Source: Oscillospiraceae bacterium
Lineage (GTDB): Bacteria > Bacillota > Clostridia > Oscillospirales > Oscillospiraceae
Assembly: GCA_017516065.1 (NCBI GenBank)
Contig: JAFWDQ010000019.1
Location: 1-32,739, forward strand
DNA: 32,739 bases
Direction: 5' to 3'
A program made the position numbers and the translations under genes. The notes under the pieces are model-generated. The model was not told the origin of the DNA, did not search any database, and was given only the letters and a program-made list of their open reading frames with translations. Positions 24,029 through 30,875 of this stretch are shown in pieces (the stretch's first letter is position 1; each line of letters begins with the position of its first letter).

Positions 24029-25066
24029 ATGTCTAAAGTGTTGAGATTTGCCGGCACGGCTATGAAAAACTTCTTCTCCAAGCCTGTAACCACCAAGTAT
24101 CCCTTCGTGCCCTGCGAGTATACGCCCGCCACCCGCGGCCGCGTGGTCATCGATGTGGACAACTGCGTTCTGTGCGGTTCCTGCATGCGCCACTGCCCGT
24201 CCCTGGCCATCACCGTGGATCGTGACAAGCGCACCTGGAGCATCCAGCGCATGGGCTGCATCCAGTGTGCCGACTGCGTGAACAACTGCCCGAAGAACTG
24301 CCTGTCCATGGGCAATCAGTACTTCGAGCCCGGCACGGAGAAGGTGGAAGAGAGCTTTGAGATTCCCGCGAAGGCCGGCGGCGCTTCTGCCGGCGGCGGC
24401 GGCGGAGCCAATATCCCCGTGAAGGGCGACGACTGCGTCTACTGCGGTCTGTGCGCAAAGAAGTGCCCGGTTGAGGCCATCACGGTGGATCGGGCTGCCA
24501 AGAGCTGGGCTGTGGACGCCGGCGCCTGCGTCGGCTGCGGCACCTGCGTGGACTCCTGCCCGAAGAAGTGCCTGACCATGGGCGGCGGCGAAGCCGCGCC
24601 CGCGGCTGCGGCCTCTCCCGCTCCCGTTCACGGCGACGGCTGTGTGTACTGCGGCGCCTGCGCCGGCAGCTGCCCCGTTGCTGCGATCACCGTGGACGGC
24701 GACGCCAAGACCTGGGCCGTTGACGCCGGCAGCTGTGTCGGCTGCGGCACCTGCGTGAGCACCTGTCCCAACGAGGTCCTGAGCATGGGCGCTGCCGCCG
24801 CTGCGGCTGCAGCTCCTGCCGCTGCGAAGGCTGTGGATCCCGCCGCTGCGGCGGCCCAGGCAGCCATCGAGGCGGACCTGCCCGCAGATGTGCCCGTTCA
24901 GCTGGACGGCTGTGTGTACTGCGGCGTGTGCGCCAAGAAGTGCCCCGTGGACGCTATCACGGTGGACCGTGAGGCCAAGGCCTGGGCAGTGGACGCCGAC
25001 ACCTGCGTCAACTGCGGCACCTGCGTGGCCTCCTGTCCGAAGAAGTGCCTGAAGATGAACGACTGA
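24029..25066 (+). CDS. echF: EchF electron-transfer subunit extended to a tetra-2[4Fe-4S] polyferredoxin
   Basis: Residues 1-110 look like an ordinary EchF/NuoI-type subunit: an amphipathic opening (FFSKPVTTKYPFVP) and two CX2CX2CX3C sites (Cys46-49-52-56 and Cys77-80-83-87). Three further two-cluster ferredoxin modules follow, with first cysteines at 136, 205 and 295 and second sites exactly 31 residues later in every module. That predicts eight [4Fe-4S] clusters from 32 cysteines. Modules 2-4 share the pattern CVYCG.CA..CPV.AITVD and AVDA..CV.CGTCV. Linkers at 98-131, 185-202 and 255-288 are Gly/Ala or Ala/Pro-rich and probably flexible. Usual EchF proteins are about 120-140 residues. The frame is uninterrupted, and a hairpin follows the stop. 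Confidence 0.93.
   Translation: MSKVLRFAGTAMKNFFSKPVTTKYPFVPCEYTPATRGRVVIDVDNCVLCGSCMRHCPSLAITVDRDKRTWSIQRMGCIQCADCVNNCPKNCLSMGNQYFEPGTEKVEESFEIPAKAGGASAGGGGGANIPVKGDDCVYCGLCAKKCPVEAITVDRAAKSWAVDAGACVGCGTCVDSCPKKCLTMGGGEAAPAAAASPAPVHGDGCVYCGACAGSCPVAAITVDGDAKTWAVDAGSCVGCGTCVSTCPNEVLSMGAAAAAAAAPAAAKAVDPAAAAAQAAIEADLPADVPVQLDGCVYCGVCAKKCPVDAITVDREAKAWAVDADTCVNCGTCVASCPKKCLKMND
24434..25051 (+). repeat. echF: Three tandem ferredoxin-coding modules inside echF
   Basis: Coding units starting near 24434, 24641 and 24911 each encode about 47 residues with eight cysteines and near-identical spacing. Their first cysteines are 69 and 90 residues apart. Shared stretches such as tgtgtgtactgcggcg (24640s and 24910s) point to relatively recent internal duplication. 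The first, canonical module (24164-24302) is more diverged. Confidence 0.85.
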
Positions 25067-25082
25067 TCCCTGTAGTGTACTT

Positions 25083-25116
25083 AAAGAAGCGCCGGCGGAG
25101 CCGCCGGCGCTTCTTT
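25083..25116 (+). terminator. Hairpin between echF and hypA (attenuator or processing site)
   Basis: A 16-pair inverted repeat (25083-25098 with 25101-25116) begins 16 bases after the echF stop. It is followed only by TTTC rather than a long T-run, and the hypA ribosome site GAGGAGG starts four bases later. It is best read as a partial terminator that keeps hyp expression below ech, or as a 3'-protecting stem. Confidence 0.6.
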
Positions 25117-25136
25117 CAAAGAGGAGGAAAAACAGC

Positions 25137-25478
25137 ATGCATGAACACCATGAGGCCTGCCACATTATTGAGCATGGCGAGGAAGAGGCGAAGCGCCTCG
25201 GCAAGAGCAGGGTCACCAAGATCAAGCTGGTCATCGGCGAGAACTCCGGCTTCGATCCGGAGGCGGTGAAGATGAACATCGAGCTGGCCTCGGAGGGGAC
25301 CATGTGTGAGGACGCCGAGGTGGAGGTGCGCTACGTGCGTACCATGCTCAAGTGCCCGGACTGCGGCGAGATGTTCCCCAGGAAGCCCTTCCACTATGAG
25401 TGCCCTCACTGCGGCACCGAGGGCGTTCCCACGGACATCGGCAAGGAGATGGGCATCGACGGCTTCGAGTGTGAATGA
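25137..25478 (+). CDS. hypA: Hydrogenase nickel-insertion protein HypA
   Basis: This 113-residue HypA delivers nickel to the hydrogenase large subunit. The N-terminal MHE motif, whose His2 binds nickel in HypA, is present. The zinc site is Cys73, Cys76, Cys89 and Cys92 (CPDC and CPHC). VTKIKLVIGENSGFDPEAV (26-44) is the conserved core. The N-terminus is unusually rich in possible metal ligands (His2, His4, His5, Cys8, His9, His13), where most HypA proteins read MHELSI. The start at 25137 has GAGGAGG at a suitable distance. The stop overlaps the hypF start as ATGA. Confidence 0.95.
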   Translation: MHEHHEACHIIEHGEEEAKRLGKSRVTKIKLVIGENSGFDPEAVKMNIELASEGTMCEDAEVEVRYVRTMLKCPDCGEMFPRKPFHYECPHCGTEGVPTDIGKEMGIDGFECE

Positions 25479-27727
25479 GTTCGGAGCGGTCCGTTAAACT
25501 GAATGTCCTGGGCGTGGTCCAGGGGGTGGGATACCGCCCCTTCGTGGCCCGTCTGGGCCGTGAGCTGAAGCTGGCCGGCACCGTCCGGAATCTGGGCGGC
25601 TGGGTGGAGATTTTCGTCCGGGGCGACGGGCCCCGGGTGGAGGAGTTCATCCGCCGCCTGCGCAGCGACGCCCCGGGCTGGGGCGAGCTGCCGGAGATCC
25701 AGTCCGAGGAGATCGCCCCGGAGCTGGTGCCGGAGGGGATCTTCTCCATCATCCCCAGCGGCCAGGAACGGGACCGGGTGCCGGTGCTGCCCCCGGATCT
25801 TTCCACATGCCCGAAATGCGAGGCGGAGCTGAAAGATCCCCGGGACCGGCGGTACCGCTATCCCTTCATCAGCTGTACCGAGTGCGGACCGCGCTGGACC
25901 ATTATGGAGCGGCTGCCCTACGACCGGGAGACCACGGTGATGGAGGATTTTCCCCTCTGTCCCGCCTGCGCCGCTGAGTACGGCGACATCGCCACCCGGC
26001 GCTGTCACGCCCAGACCATCGCCTGCCACGACTGCGGGCCGGTGCTGTTCCTGCGCACGAAGCAGGGACAGTGGGAGACCGACGGCGCCTTTGACGAGGC
26101 GGCGCGGCTGCTCCGGGCCGGCGGCGTGGTGGCCGTGCGGGACATCGGCGGCTTCCATCTGGCCTGCGATCCCAACAATTCTCAGGCCCTGACGCGTCTG
26201 CGCCGACTGAAGGGCCGCGAGGCGAAGCCCTTTGCGGTGATGTTTCCCGACGTCTCCTCCGTGGAGGCGTATTGTCATTTGTCGGAGCCGGAGCGGACGC
26301 TGCTGTGCTCCATTCCCCGGCCCATCGTGCTGCTGCGGAAGCGCCGGGACTTTGCCCCGGAGACCTGCGGCGTGAGCCGGGAGATCGGCTGTATGCTCCC
26401 CTGCGCGCCCCTGCAGATGCTGCTGATGGACGCCTGCGGCCCCCTGGTGATGACCAGCGGCAACCGGTCCGGGGAGCCCATCCTCACGGAAAACGAAACC
26501 ATGCTCGAATTGCTGAAGAGCGACGATCTGGACGGCGTGCTGTACCACGCCCGGCGGATCTGCACCCCCATGGACGACTCCGTCGCCCGGGTGGCGGAGG
26601 GCCGGAGCCAGATGGTGCGGCGGGCCAGAGGCTACGTGCCCATGCCCCTGACGCTGCCGGTGACGGCGGAAAAGACGATCTTCGCCGCCGGCGGGGACCT
26701 GAAGGCTTGCTTCTGCCTGATGAAGGGGGACCGGGCGTATCTGAGCCAGCATTTCGGCGACATGGAGGACCCCGGCGTGGCGGAGACCTATCGGAGGGCC
26801 GTCCGCCGCCAGGGAGAACTGCTGCGGCTGGCCCCGGAGCGGGGAATCTGCGACCTCCATCCCGGGTATCACAGCCGGGCCTTTGCCCGGTCCCTGGACG
26901 TGCCCCTGCAGGAGGTCCAGCATCACCACGCCCACATCGCCTCCGTCATGGCGGAGCACGGCCTCGCGGGGCCCGTGCTGGGTCTTGCCTTCGACGGCAC
27001 CGGCTACGGCACCGACGGCGCCGTGTGGGGCGGCGAGCTGCTGCTGTGTGAGGGGCCGGATATGACCCGGCTGGGCCATCTGGACTATGTGCCCCTCTGC
27101 GGCGGGGACAAAGCGGCGAAGGACGCGGCCTTTGCGCTGGCGTCCTACCGCTGTCATGCCGGACTGCCGGCGGAGTCCCCGGAGGCGCAGACCGTCCGGG
27201 CGGCCATTGCCGCGGGGATCAATACCACGCCCACCTCCAGCATGGGCCGGCTCTTCGACGCCGTATCCGCGCTGCTGGGGCTGGGAACGTACAACAACTA
27301 CGAGGGCGCCTGCGCGGTGGCACTGGAAAACGCCGCCGCCGAGGCTCTGGAGCGGGGCGAGGACCCGGCGCCGGCGAAGTTCCCCGTCATGGAGCGGGAC
27401 GGCATGCTGCTGGCGGACACCGGGGCGCTGATCCGGAGCCTGACGGAAGCCCTGGAGGCGGGGGAGAGCCCCGGAACGCTGGCCCTGTCCTTCCACCGGG
27501 GCGTGATCGCCATGGGCACGGAGCTGATGCTTCGGGCCCGGACCCGGACCGGCGTGTCGGCTGCAGCCCTCTCCGGCGGCGTGTTTATGAACCGCATTTT
27601 GCTCTCCGGTCTCTCGCAGGCCCTGCGGGAGGCGGGATTTACCGTCTATCGGAACGAACGGGTGCCCATGAACGACGGCGGCGTGGCCCTGGGACAGGTG
27701 TATCTGGCCGCCATGAAGGAGGATTGA
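25475..27727 (+). CDS. hypF: Carbamoyltransferase HypF
   Basis: This 750-residue enzyme makes the cyanide ligands of the [NiFe] site from carbamoyl phosphate, passing the carbamoyl group to HypE. An acylphosphatase domain (6-95) has catalytic Arg21 (VQGVGYRPF) and Asn39. Two zinc fingers follow the exact HypF spacing C-X2-C-X18-C-X2-C-X24-C-X2-C-X18-C-X2-C (Cys112 to Cys187). A YrdC-like adenylate-forming domain (about 200-380) comes next. The C-terminal Kae1-like domain has HHHAH from residue 483, FDGTGYGTDG and LSGGVFMNRIL. It is full length. It starts in the hypA stop and ends six bases before hypC. Confidence 0.97.
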   Translation: MSSERSVKLNVLGVVQGVGYRPFVARLGRELKLAGTVRNLGGWVEIFVRGDGPRVEEFIRRLRSDAPGWGELPEIQSEEIAPELVPEGIFSIIPSGQERDRVPVLPPDLSTCPKCEAELKDPRDRRYRYPFISCTECGPRWTIMERLPYDRETTVMEDFPLCPACAAEYGDIATRRCHAQTIACHDCGPVLFLRTKQGQWETDGAFDEAARLLRAGGVVAVRDIGGFHLACDPNNSQALTRLRRLKGREAKPFAVMFPDVSSVEAYCHLSEPERTLLCSIPRPIVLLRKRRDFAPETCGVSREIGCMLPCAPLQMLLMDACGPLVMTSGNRSGEPILTENETMLELLKSDDLDGVLYHARRICTPMDDSVARVAEGRSQMVRRARGYVPMPLTLPVTAEKTIFAAGGDLKACFCLMKGDRAYLSQHFGDMEDPGVAETYRRAVRRQGELLRLAPERGICDLHPGYHSRAFARSLDVPLQEVQHHHAHIASVMAEHGLAGPVLGLAFDGTGYGTDGAVWGGELLLCEGPDMTRLGHLDYVPLCGGDKAAKDAAFALASYRCHAGLPAESPEAQTVRAAIAAGINTTPTSSMGRLFDAVSALLGLGTYNNYEGACAVALENAAAEALERGEDPAPAKFPVMERDGMLLADTGALIRSLTEALEAGESPGTLALSFHRGVIAMGTELMLRARTRTGVSAAALSGGVFMNRILLSGLSQALREAGFTVYRNERVPMNDGGVALGQVYLAAMKED

Positions 27728-27733
27728 CCGGTT

Positions 27734-27943
27734 ATGTGTGTTGCGCTGCCCGGCAAGGTGCTGTCCGTGGAGGACGGCCTGGCAAAAGTGGATTTTTCCG
27801 GCAACGTGGTGACGGCCCACGCGGGGCTGGTGGACGTGAAGCCTGGGGACTACGCCCTGGTCCATGCGGGTCTGGTGATCCAGGTCATGGACGAGAGTGA
27901 GGCGCTGGACCTGGAGGAGCTGTTCCGGGAGGTCGAAGGATGA
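27734..27943 (+). CDS. hypC: Hydrogenase maturation chaperone HypC
   Basis: This 69-residue protein carries the iron centre with HypD and hands Fe(CN)2CO to the large-subunit precursor. The essential Cys2 is exposed at the N-terminus (MCVALPGKV), followed by the small beta-barrel signature VDFSGN and GDYALVHAGLVIQVM. The length is typical. It starts six bases after hypF and overlaps hypD by four bases (ATGA). Confidence 0.96.
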   Translation: MCVALPGKVLSVEDGLAKVDFSGNVVTAHAGLVDVKPGDYALVHAGLVIQVMDESEALDLEELFREVEG

Positions 27944-28983
27944 CGGACGTCAAGCGCCTGACTGCCTTTCTGCGGGAGTACGACGGCCCCGAGGCCGTGC
28001 TCATGGAGGTCTGCGGCACCCATACGGCGGCCATCTCGGAAAACGGCATCCCCGCCCTGCTGTCCCCGAAGATCCGGCTGGTGTCCGGCCCCGGCTGTCC
28101 CGTCTGCGTCACGGTGGCGGCCTATATCGACCGGCTCACGGAGCTGGCCATGGAGCCGAACACCTGCGTGGTGACCTTCGGCGACCTGATGCGGGTCCGG
28201 GGCAGCAGCCGCTCTCTGCGGGACGCGGAGGCAGCCGGCGGCCGCGCGCAGATGGTCTATTCGCCTTTGGACATCCTGTCTCTGGCGGAAAAGGAGCCGG
28301 AGACCACCTTCGTCTTCGCGGCCGTGGGCTTCGAGACCACCACCCCGGTCTACGCTCTGCTGCTGGATACCCTCATCGCAAAGGATATCCGGAACGTGAA
28401 ACTGCTCACCGCCCTGAAGACCATGCCCGCGGCCATCGACTGGATCTGTGAGCAGCGGGGCGGCGTCACCGGCTTCATCGCGCCGGGCCACGTCAGCGTC
28501 ATCACCGGCAGCGACATCTATAAGCCCCTGGCGGAGAAATGGAGCCTCCCCTTTTCCGTGGCGGGCTTCAGCGGCCCGGAGCTGCTGTACGCCATCTGCC
28601 GGCTGATTTTAGACCGGGGCAAGGGCGTGGTGACCAACTGCTATCCCTCCGCCGTGACGGCCGGGGGCAACGAGACCGCCCGGGCCCGGGTGGACAAGTA
28701 TTTCCGGCCCTGTGCCGCCGCCTGGCGGGGCATCGGCGTGCTGGAGGACTCCGGCATGGAGCTGCGGGACGAATACCTTCGCTTCGACGCCGGGAGCCGG
28801 GGCCTTGTGACGGACAAGCTGGCGGTGCCCGGCTGCTGCTGCGGCAAGGTCATTGTGGGGAGCATGTCTCCCACGGGCTGTCCGCTGTTCGGCAAAGCCT
28901 GTACGCCCCAGACGCCCCAGGGCGCCTGCATGGTGTCCCTGGAGGGCAGCTGTTACAACTACTTTATCAATAAAAGGAGCTGA
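27940..28983 (+). CDS. hypD: Hydrogenase maturation Fe-S protein HypD
   Basis: This 347-residue redox protein assembles the Fe(CN)2CO group with HypC and HypE. Conserved cysteines are Cys25 (MEVCGTHT), and Cys53 and Cys56 (SGPGCPVC), matching E. coli Cys41, Cys69 and Cys72. GFETTTP and GFIAPGHVSVITG are also present. The C-terminal [4Fe-4S] region shows CCCGKV, GCPLFGKAC and GAC. It is slightly shorter than the usual 360-375 residues. Its last codons include the ribosome site of hypE. Confidence 0.96.
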   Translation: MTDVKRLTAFLREYDGPEAVLMEVCGTHTAAISENGIPALLSPKIRLVSGPGCPVCVTVAAYIDRLTELAMEPNTCVVTFGDLMRVRGSSRSLRDAEAAGGRAQMVYSPLDILSLAEKEPETTFVFAAVGFETTTPVYALLLDTLIAKDIRNVKLLTALKTMPAAIDWICEQRGGVTGFIAPGHVSVITGSDIYKPLAEKWSLPFSVAGFSGPELLYAICRLILDRGKGVVTNCYPSAVTAGGNETARARVDKYFRPCAAAWRGIGVLEDSGMELRDEYLRFDAGSRGLVTDKLAVPGCCCGKVIVGSMSPTGCPLFGKACTPQTPQGACMVSLEGSCYNYFINKRS

Positions 28984-28988
28984 TTTCC

Positions 28989-29975
28989 TTGAAGATCACG
29001 CTGGCCCACGGCAGCGGCGGCACCTCCACCGGAGAGCTGATCGAGCAGGTCTTTGCCAAGGCCTATGCCAACCCCGTTCTGAGCCGGATGGAGGACAGCG
29101 CCGTGATCCCCGGCGCGTCCCGGATCGCCCTGACCACAGACAGCTTCGTGGTCTCCCCGGCCTTCTTCCCCGGCGGGGATCTGGGCCGTCTGGCCATCTG
29201 CGGCACCGTCAACGACCTGCTGGTATCCGGCGCGGAGCCGAAATATCTCACCGCGGGCTTCATTCTGGAGACCGGCGCGGACACGGAGGATCTGGAGAAG
29301 ATCGCCCGGTCCATGGCGGAGACGGCAGAAGAGGCCGGCGTGATGATCGTGGCCGGCGACACCAAGGTGGTGGAGGGCAAGGGCGAGATCTTTGTCAACA
29401 CCGCCGGCGTGGGCTTTGTGGCGGAGGGCGTGGACTGGCGTGGCCCCAACTGCAGACCCGGTGACGTCATCATCGTCTCCGGCAATCTGGGCGACCACCA
29501 CGCGGCGATCCTGAGCCGCCGCATGGGCATCGAGAACGACATCCTCAGCGACTGCGCGCCTCTCACCGACATGGTGGGGGCCCTGCACCGGGGCGGCGTG
29601 GCCGTCCGGGCGGCCCGGGACGTGACCCGGGGCGGACTGGCCACGGTGCTCAACGAGCTGGCGGCGGCCTCCGGCACCCGATTCCTGCTGGAGGAGACCC
29701 TGCTTCCGGCGGCGCCTGCCGTCCGGGGCCTCTGCGGCCTGCTGGGTCTGGATCCGCTGTACATGGGCAACGAGGGCAAGCTGGCGGTGGTGGTGGCCCC
29801 GGAGGACGCGGAGAAGACCGTGGAGCTGCTCCGGGCCAGCCGCTACGGCGAGAACGCCTGCCGCATCGGTGTCGTGGAAGCGGCAGAGGAACCCGGCGTG
29901 CTCCTGATCACGGAGCTGGGCGGACAGCGGGTCATCGGGCCGCTCTTCGGCGAGGGCCTGCCCCGCATCTGCTGA
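28989..29975 (+). CDS. hypE: Hydrogenase maturation protein HypE
   Basis: This 328-residue PurM-like ATPase dehydrates the thiocarbamoyl group on its C-terminal cysteine to thiocyanate, giving the CN ligand. The C-terminus is the canonical PRIC with Cys328. The N-terminal glycine-rich HGSGGTSTGELI and the core DSFVVSPAFFPGGDLGRLAICGTVNDL are family marks. The start codon is TTG at 28989, chosen because AAAAGGAG lies nine bases upstream and because it gives MKITLAHGSGG; no ATG fits. It is the last gene of the hyp group and is followed by a strong terminator. Confidence 0.95.
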   Translation: MKITLAHGSGGTSTGELIEQVFAKAYANPVLSRMEDSAVIPGASRIALTTDSFVVSPAFFPGGDLGRLAICGTVNDLLVSGAEPKYLTAGFILETGADTEDLEKIARSMAETAEEAGVMIVAGDTKVVEGKGEIFVNTAGVGFVAEGVDWRGPNCRPGDVIIVSGNLGDHHAAILSRRMGIENDILSDCAPLTDMVGALHRGGVAVRAARDVTRGGLATVLNELAAASGTRFLLEETLLPAAPAVRGLCGLLGLDPLYMGNEGKLAVVVAPEDAEKTVELLRASRYGENACRIGVVEAAEEPGVLLITELGGQRVIGPLFGEGLPRIC

Positions 29976-29984
29976 AAAAAGATG

Positions 29985-30022
29985 AAAACAGCGCCGTCTC
30001 CCCCGGGAGACGGCGCTGTTTT
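29985..30022 (+). terminator. Strong intrinsic terminator after hypE
   Basis: An 18-pair inverted repeat (29985-30002 with 30005-30022), GC-rich in the middle and flanked by A4 and T4, starts ten bases after the hypE stop. In practice the inner CCCCGGGG forms the loop. It closes the ech-hyp region. Confidence 0.9.
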
Positions 30023-30100
30023 GTCTTACCGACAGGATCGGTCGCAGTTCTGTTTGACTGCGGAAAAATTCGAAAAGTTTTTTGGGACGTGCCGACCGCG

Positions 30101-30212
30101 GGTGACTTTCTGTGTGCGACAGAAAGTCACCAAAGAACGCACCAAAGGGGAACCCCCAATCGCCGTCATGTCTGCGGACATGACAAAGCCGGCTTGCGCC
30201 GGGGCGATTTCA
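30101..30212 (+). repeat. Dispersed palindromic element, copy B
   Basis: A perfect 13-pair stem (30101-30113 with 30119-30131) with a five-base loop is followed by CAAAGAACGCACCAAAGGGG and then by a second module (30162-30212, starting GCCGTCATGTCTGC). Compared with copy A, the inner eight pairs and the tail are conserved. All five outer pairs have changed on both sides (GGTGA/TCACC against GCCTG/CAGGC). Confidence 0.7.
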
Positions 30213-30420
30213 AGGGGGACCAGTCCCCCTTGCGTAACCCTCTGGTCTCCGACGGGGAAATACCCGGCCGGCAAAGCCCTGAATTGACTCATCAACCCAA
30301 CCGCGCTGGCGCGCTACGTCGGCGCAAATTCCGTATCATTTGCTTGCGTCGGCACAAGCTCCGTATCCCTCGCTTCCCCGCAAGCGGAAAAGCGAGATCA
30401 CTCCACTGTGCCGCCTTTCC

Positions 30421-30451
30421 GGCCAAAACCCGTTCCACTGGGCTTTTGGCC
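30421..30451 (+). repeat. Inverted repeat
   Basis: GGCCAAAA (30421-30428) pairs with TTTTGGCC at the right end, with CCC and GGG extending the stem across a one-base bulge. There is no T-run, so a terminator is unlikely. Confidence 0.6.
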
Positions 30452-30492
30452 GGGTGAACGCGAAAGCAAACTCATTTCATTGCGCCTCCTCT

Positions 30493-30528
30493 CCAAACCG
30501 GACCCGCTGAAGCTGGGCTCCGGTTTGG
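30493..30528 (+). repeat. Inverted repeat
   Basis: CCAAACCGGA (30493-30502) pairs perfectly with TCCGGTTTGG (30519-30528), and three further C-G pairs extend inward after one mismatch. It is followed by GTTTTGAGG. Its design resembles the hairpin at 30421-30451. Confidence 0.65.
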
Positions 30529-30700
30529 GTTTTGAGGCCAGCCGCCGATCCGCACCCTGCGAGGCGCGGGAACAGAGGTGCGGGTGATTATACCAAAAGA
30601 TCATGACGGCCGTTCTGTGCGCTCTTCACACACATTGTTCCGCCTCCGGAGGCCGGACGATCCCGAATGTTACATCTTCATGACAAATGGTCGAGACCTA

Positions 30701-30729
30701 TTGCCAAATGACAACCTGTCATGTATAGT
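30701..30729 (+). promoter_or_regulatory. Promoter of the S-layer gene
   Basis: TTGCCA (30701-30706) and TATAGT (30724-30729) are 17 bp apart. The predicted start is near 30737, giving a long leader of about 140 nt, as is common for highly expressed surface-layer genes. Confidence 0.7.
30708..30722. promoter_or_regulatory. Candidate operator palindrome in the promoter spacer
   Basis: ATGACA-acc-TGTCAT is a perfect 6+6 inverted repeat that fills the spacer between the -35 and -10 boxes. A matching half-site ATGACA lies at 30680-30685. The position suits repressor binding that blocks RNA polymerase. The factor is unknown. Confidence 0.55.
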
Positions 30730-30875
30730 GCGATTAGAGTCAAGGGCGGAGATCTTTCCGGCGCGGAATGACGGGAAAGGCGTGCCGCGGTACCCGATAC
30801 CGGTCCGGCACACGCGACGGCTCAAAAAATGAAACGAATCCGATATATGCGTACATCTTAAAAGGAGGAAATACC

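Larger units (their letters stand above)
30023..30875. other. Non-coding stretch with palindromes, ahead of the S-layer gene
   Basis: These 853 bp contain no supported gene. In order there is dispersed element copy B (30101-30212), a degenerate 30-bp direct repeat (30311-30340 and 30341-30370, 20 of 30 identical by eye), and two larger hairpins at 30421-30451 and 30493-30528. These are followed by the S-layer promoter with its palindrome (30701-30729) and a leader of about 140 nt with a hairpin (30782-30811). Open frames at 29982-30457 and 30578-30832 cross these elements and are not credible genes. Confidence 0.65.

Noticed and set aside
30290-30540. CRISPR array
   Set aside because: There are only two degenerate 30-bp units with no spacers between them, and no cas genes are nearby.
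30578-30832. A small 84-residue plus-strand frame before the SLH gene
   Set aside because: It spans the promoter and leader of the SLH gene, has no ribosome site and no family likeness.
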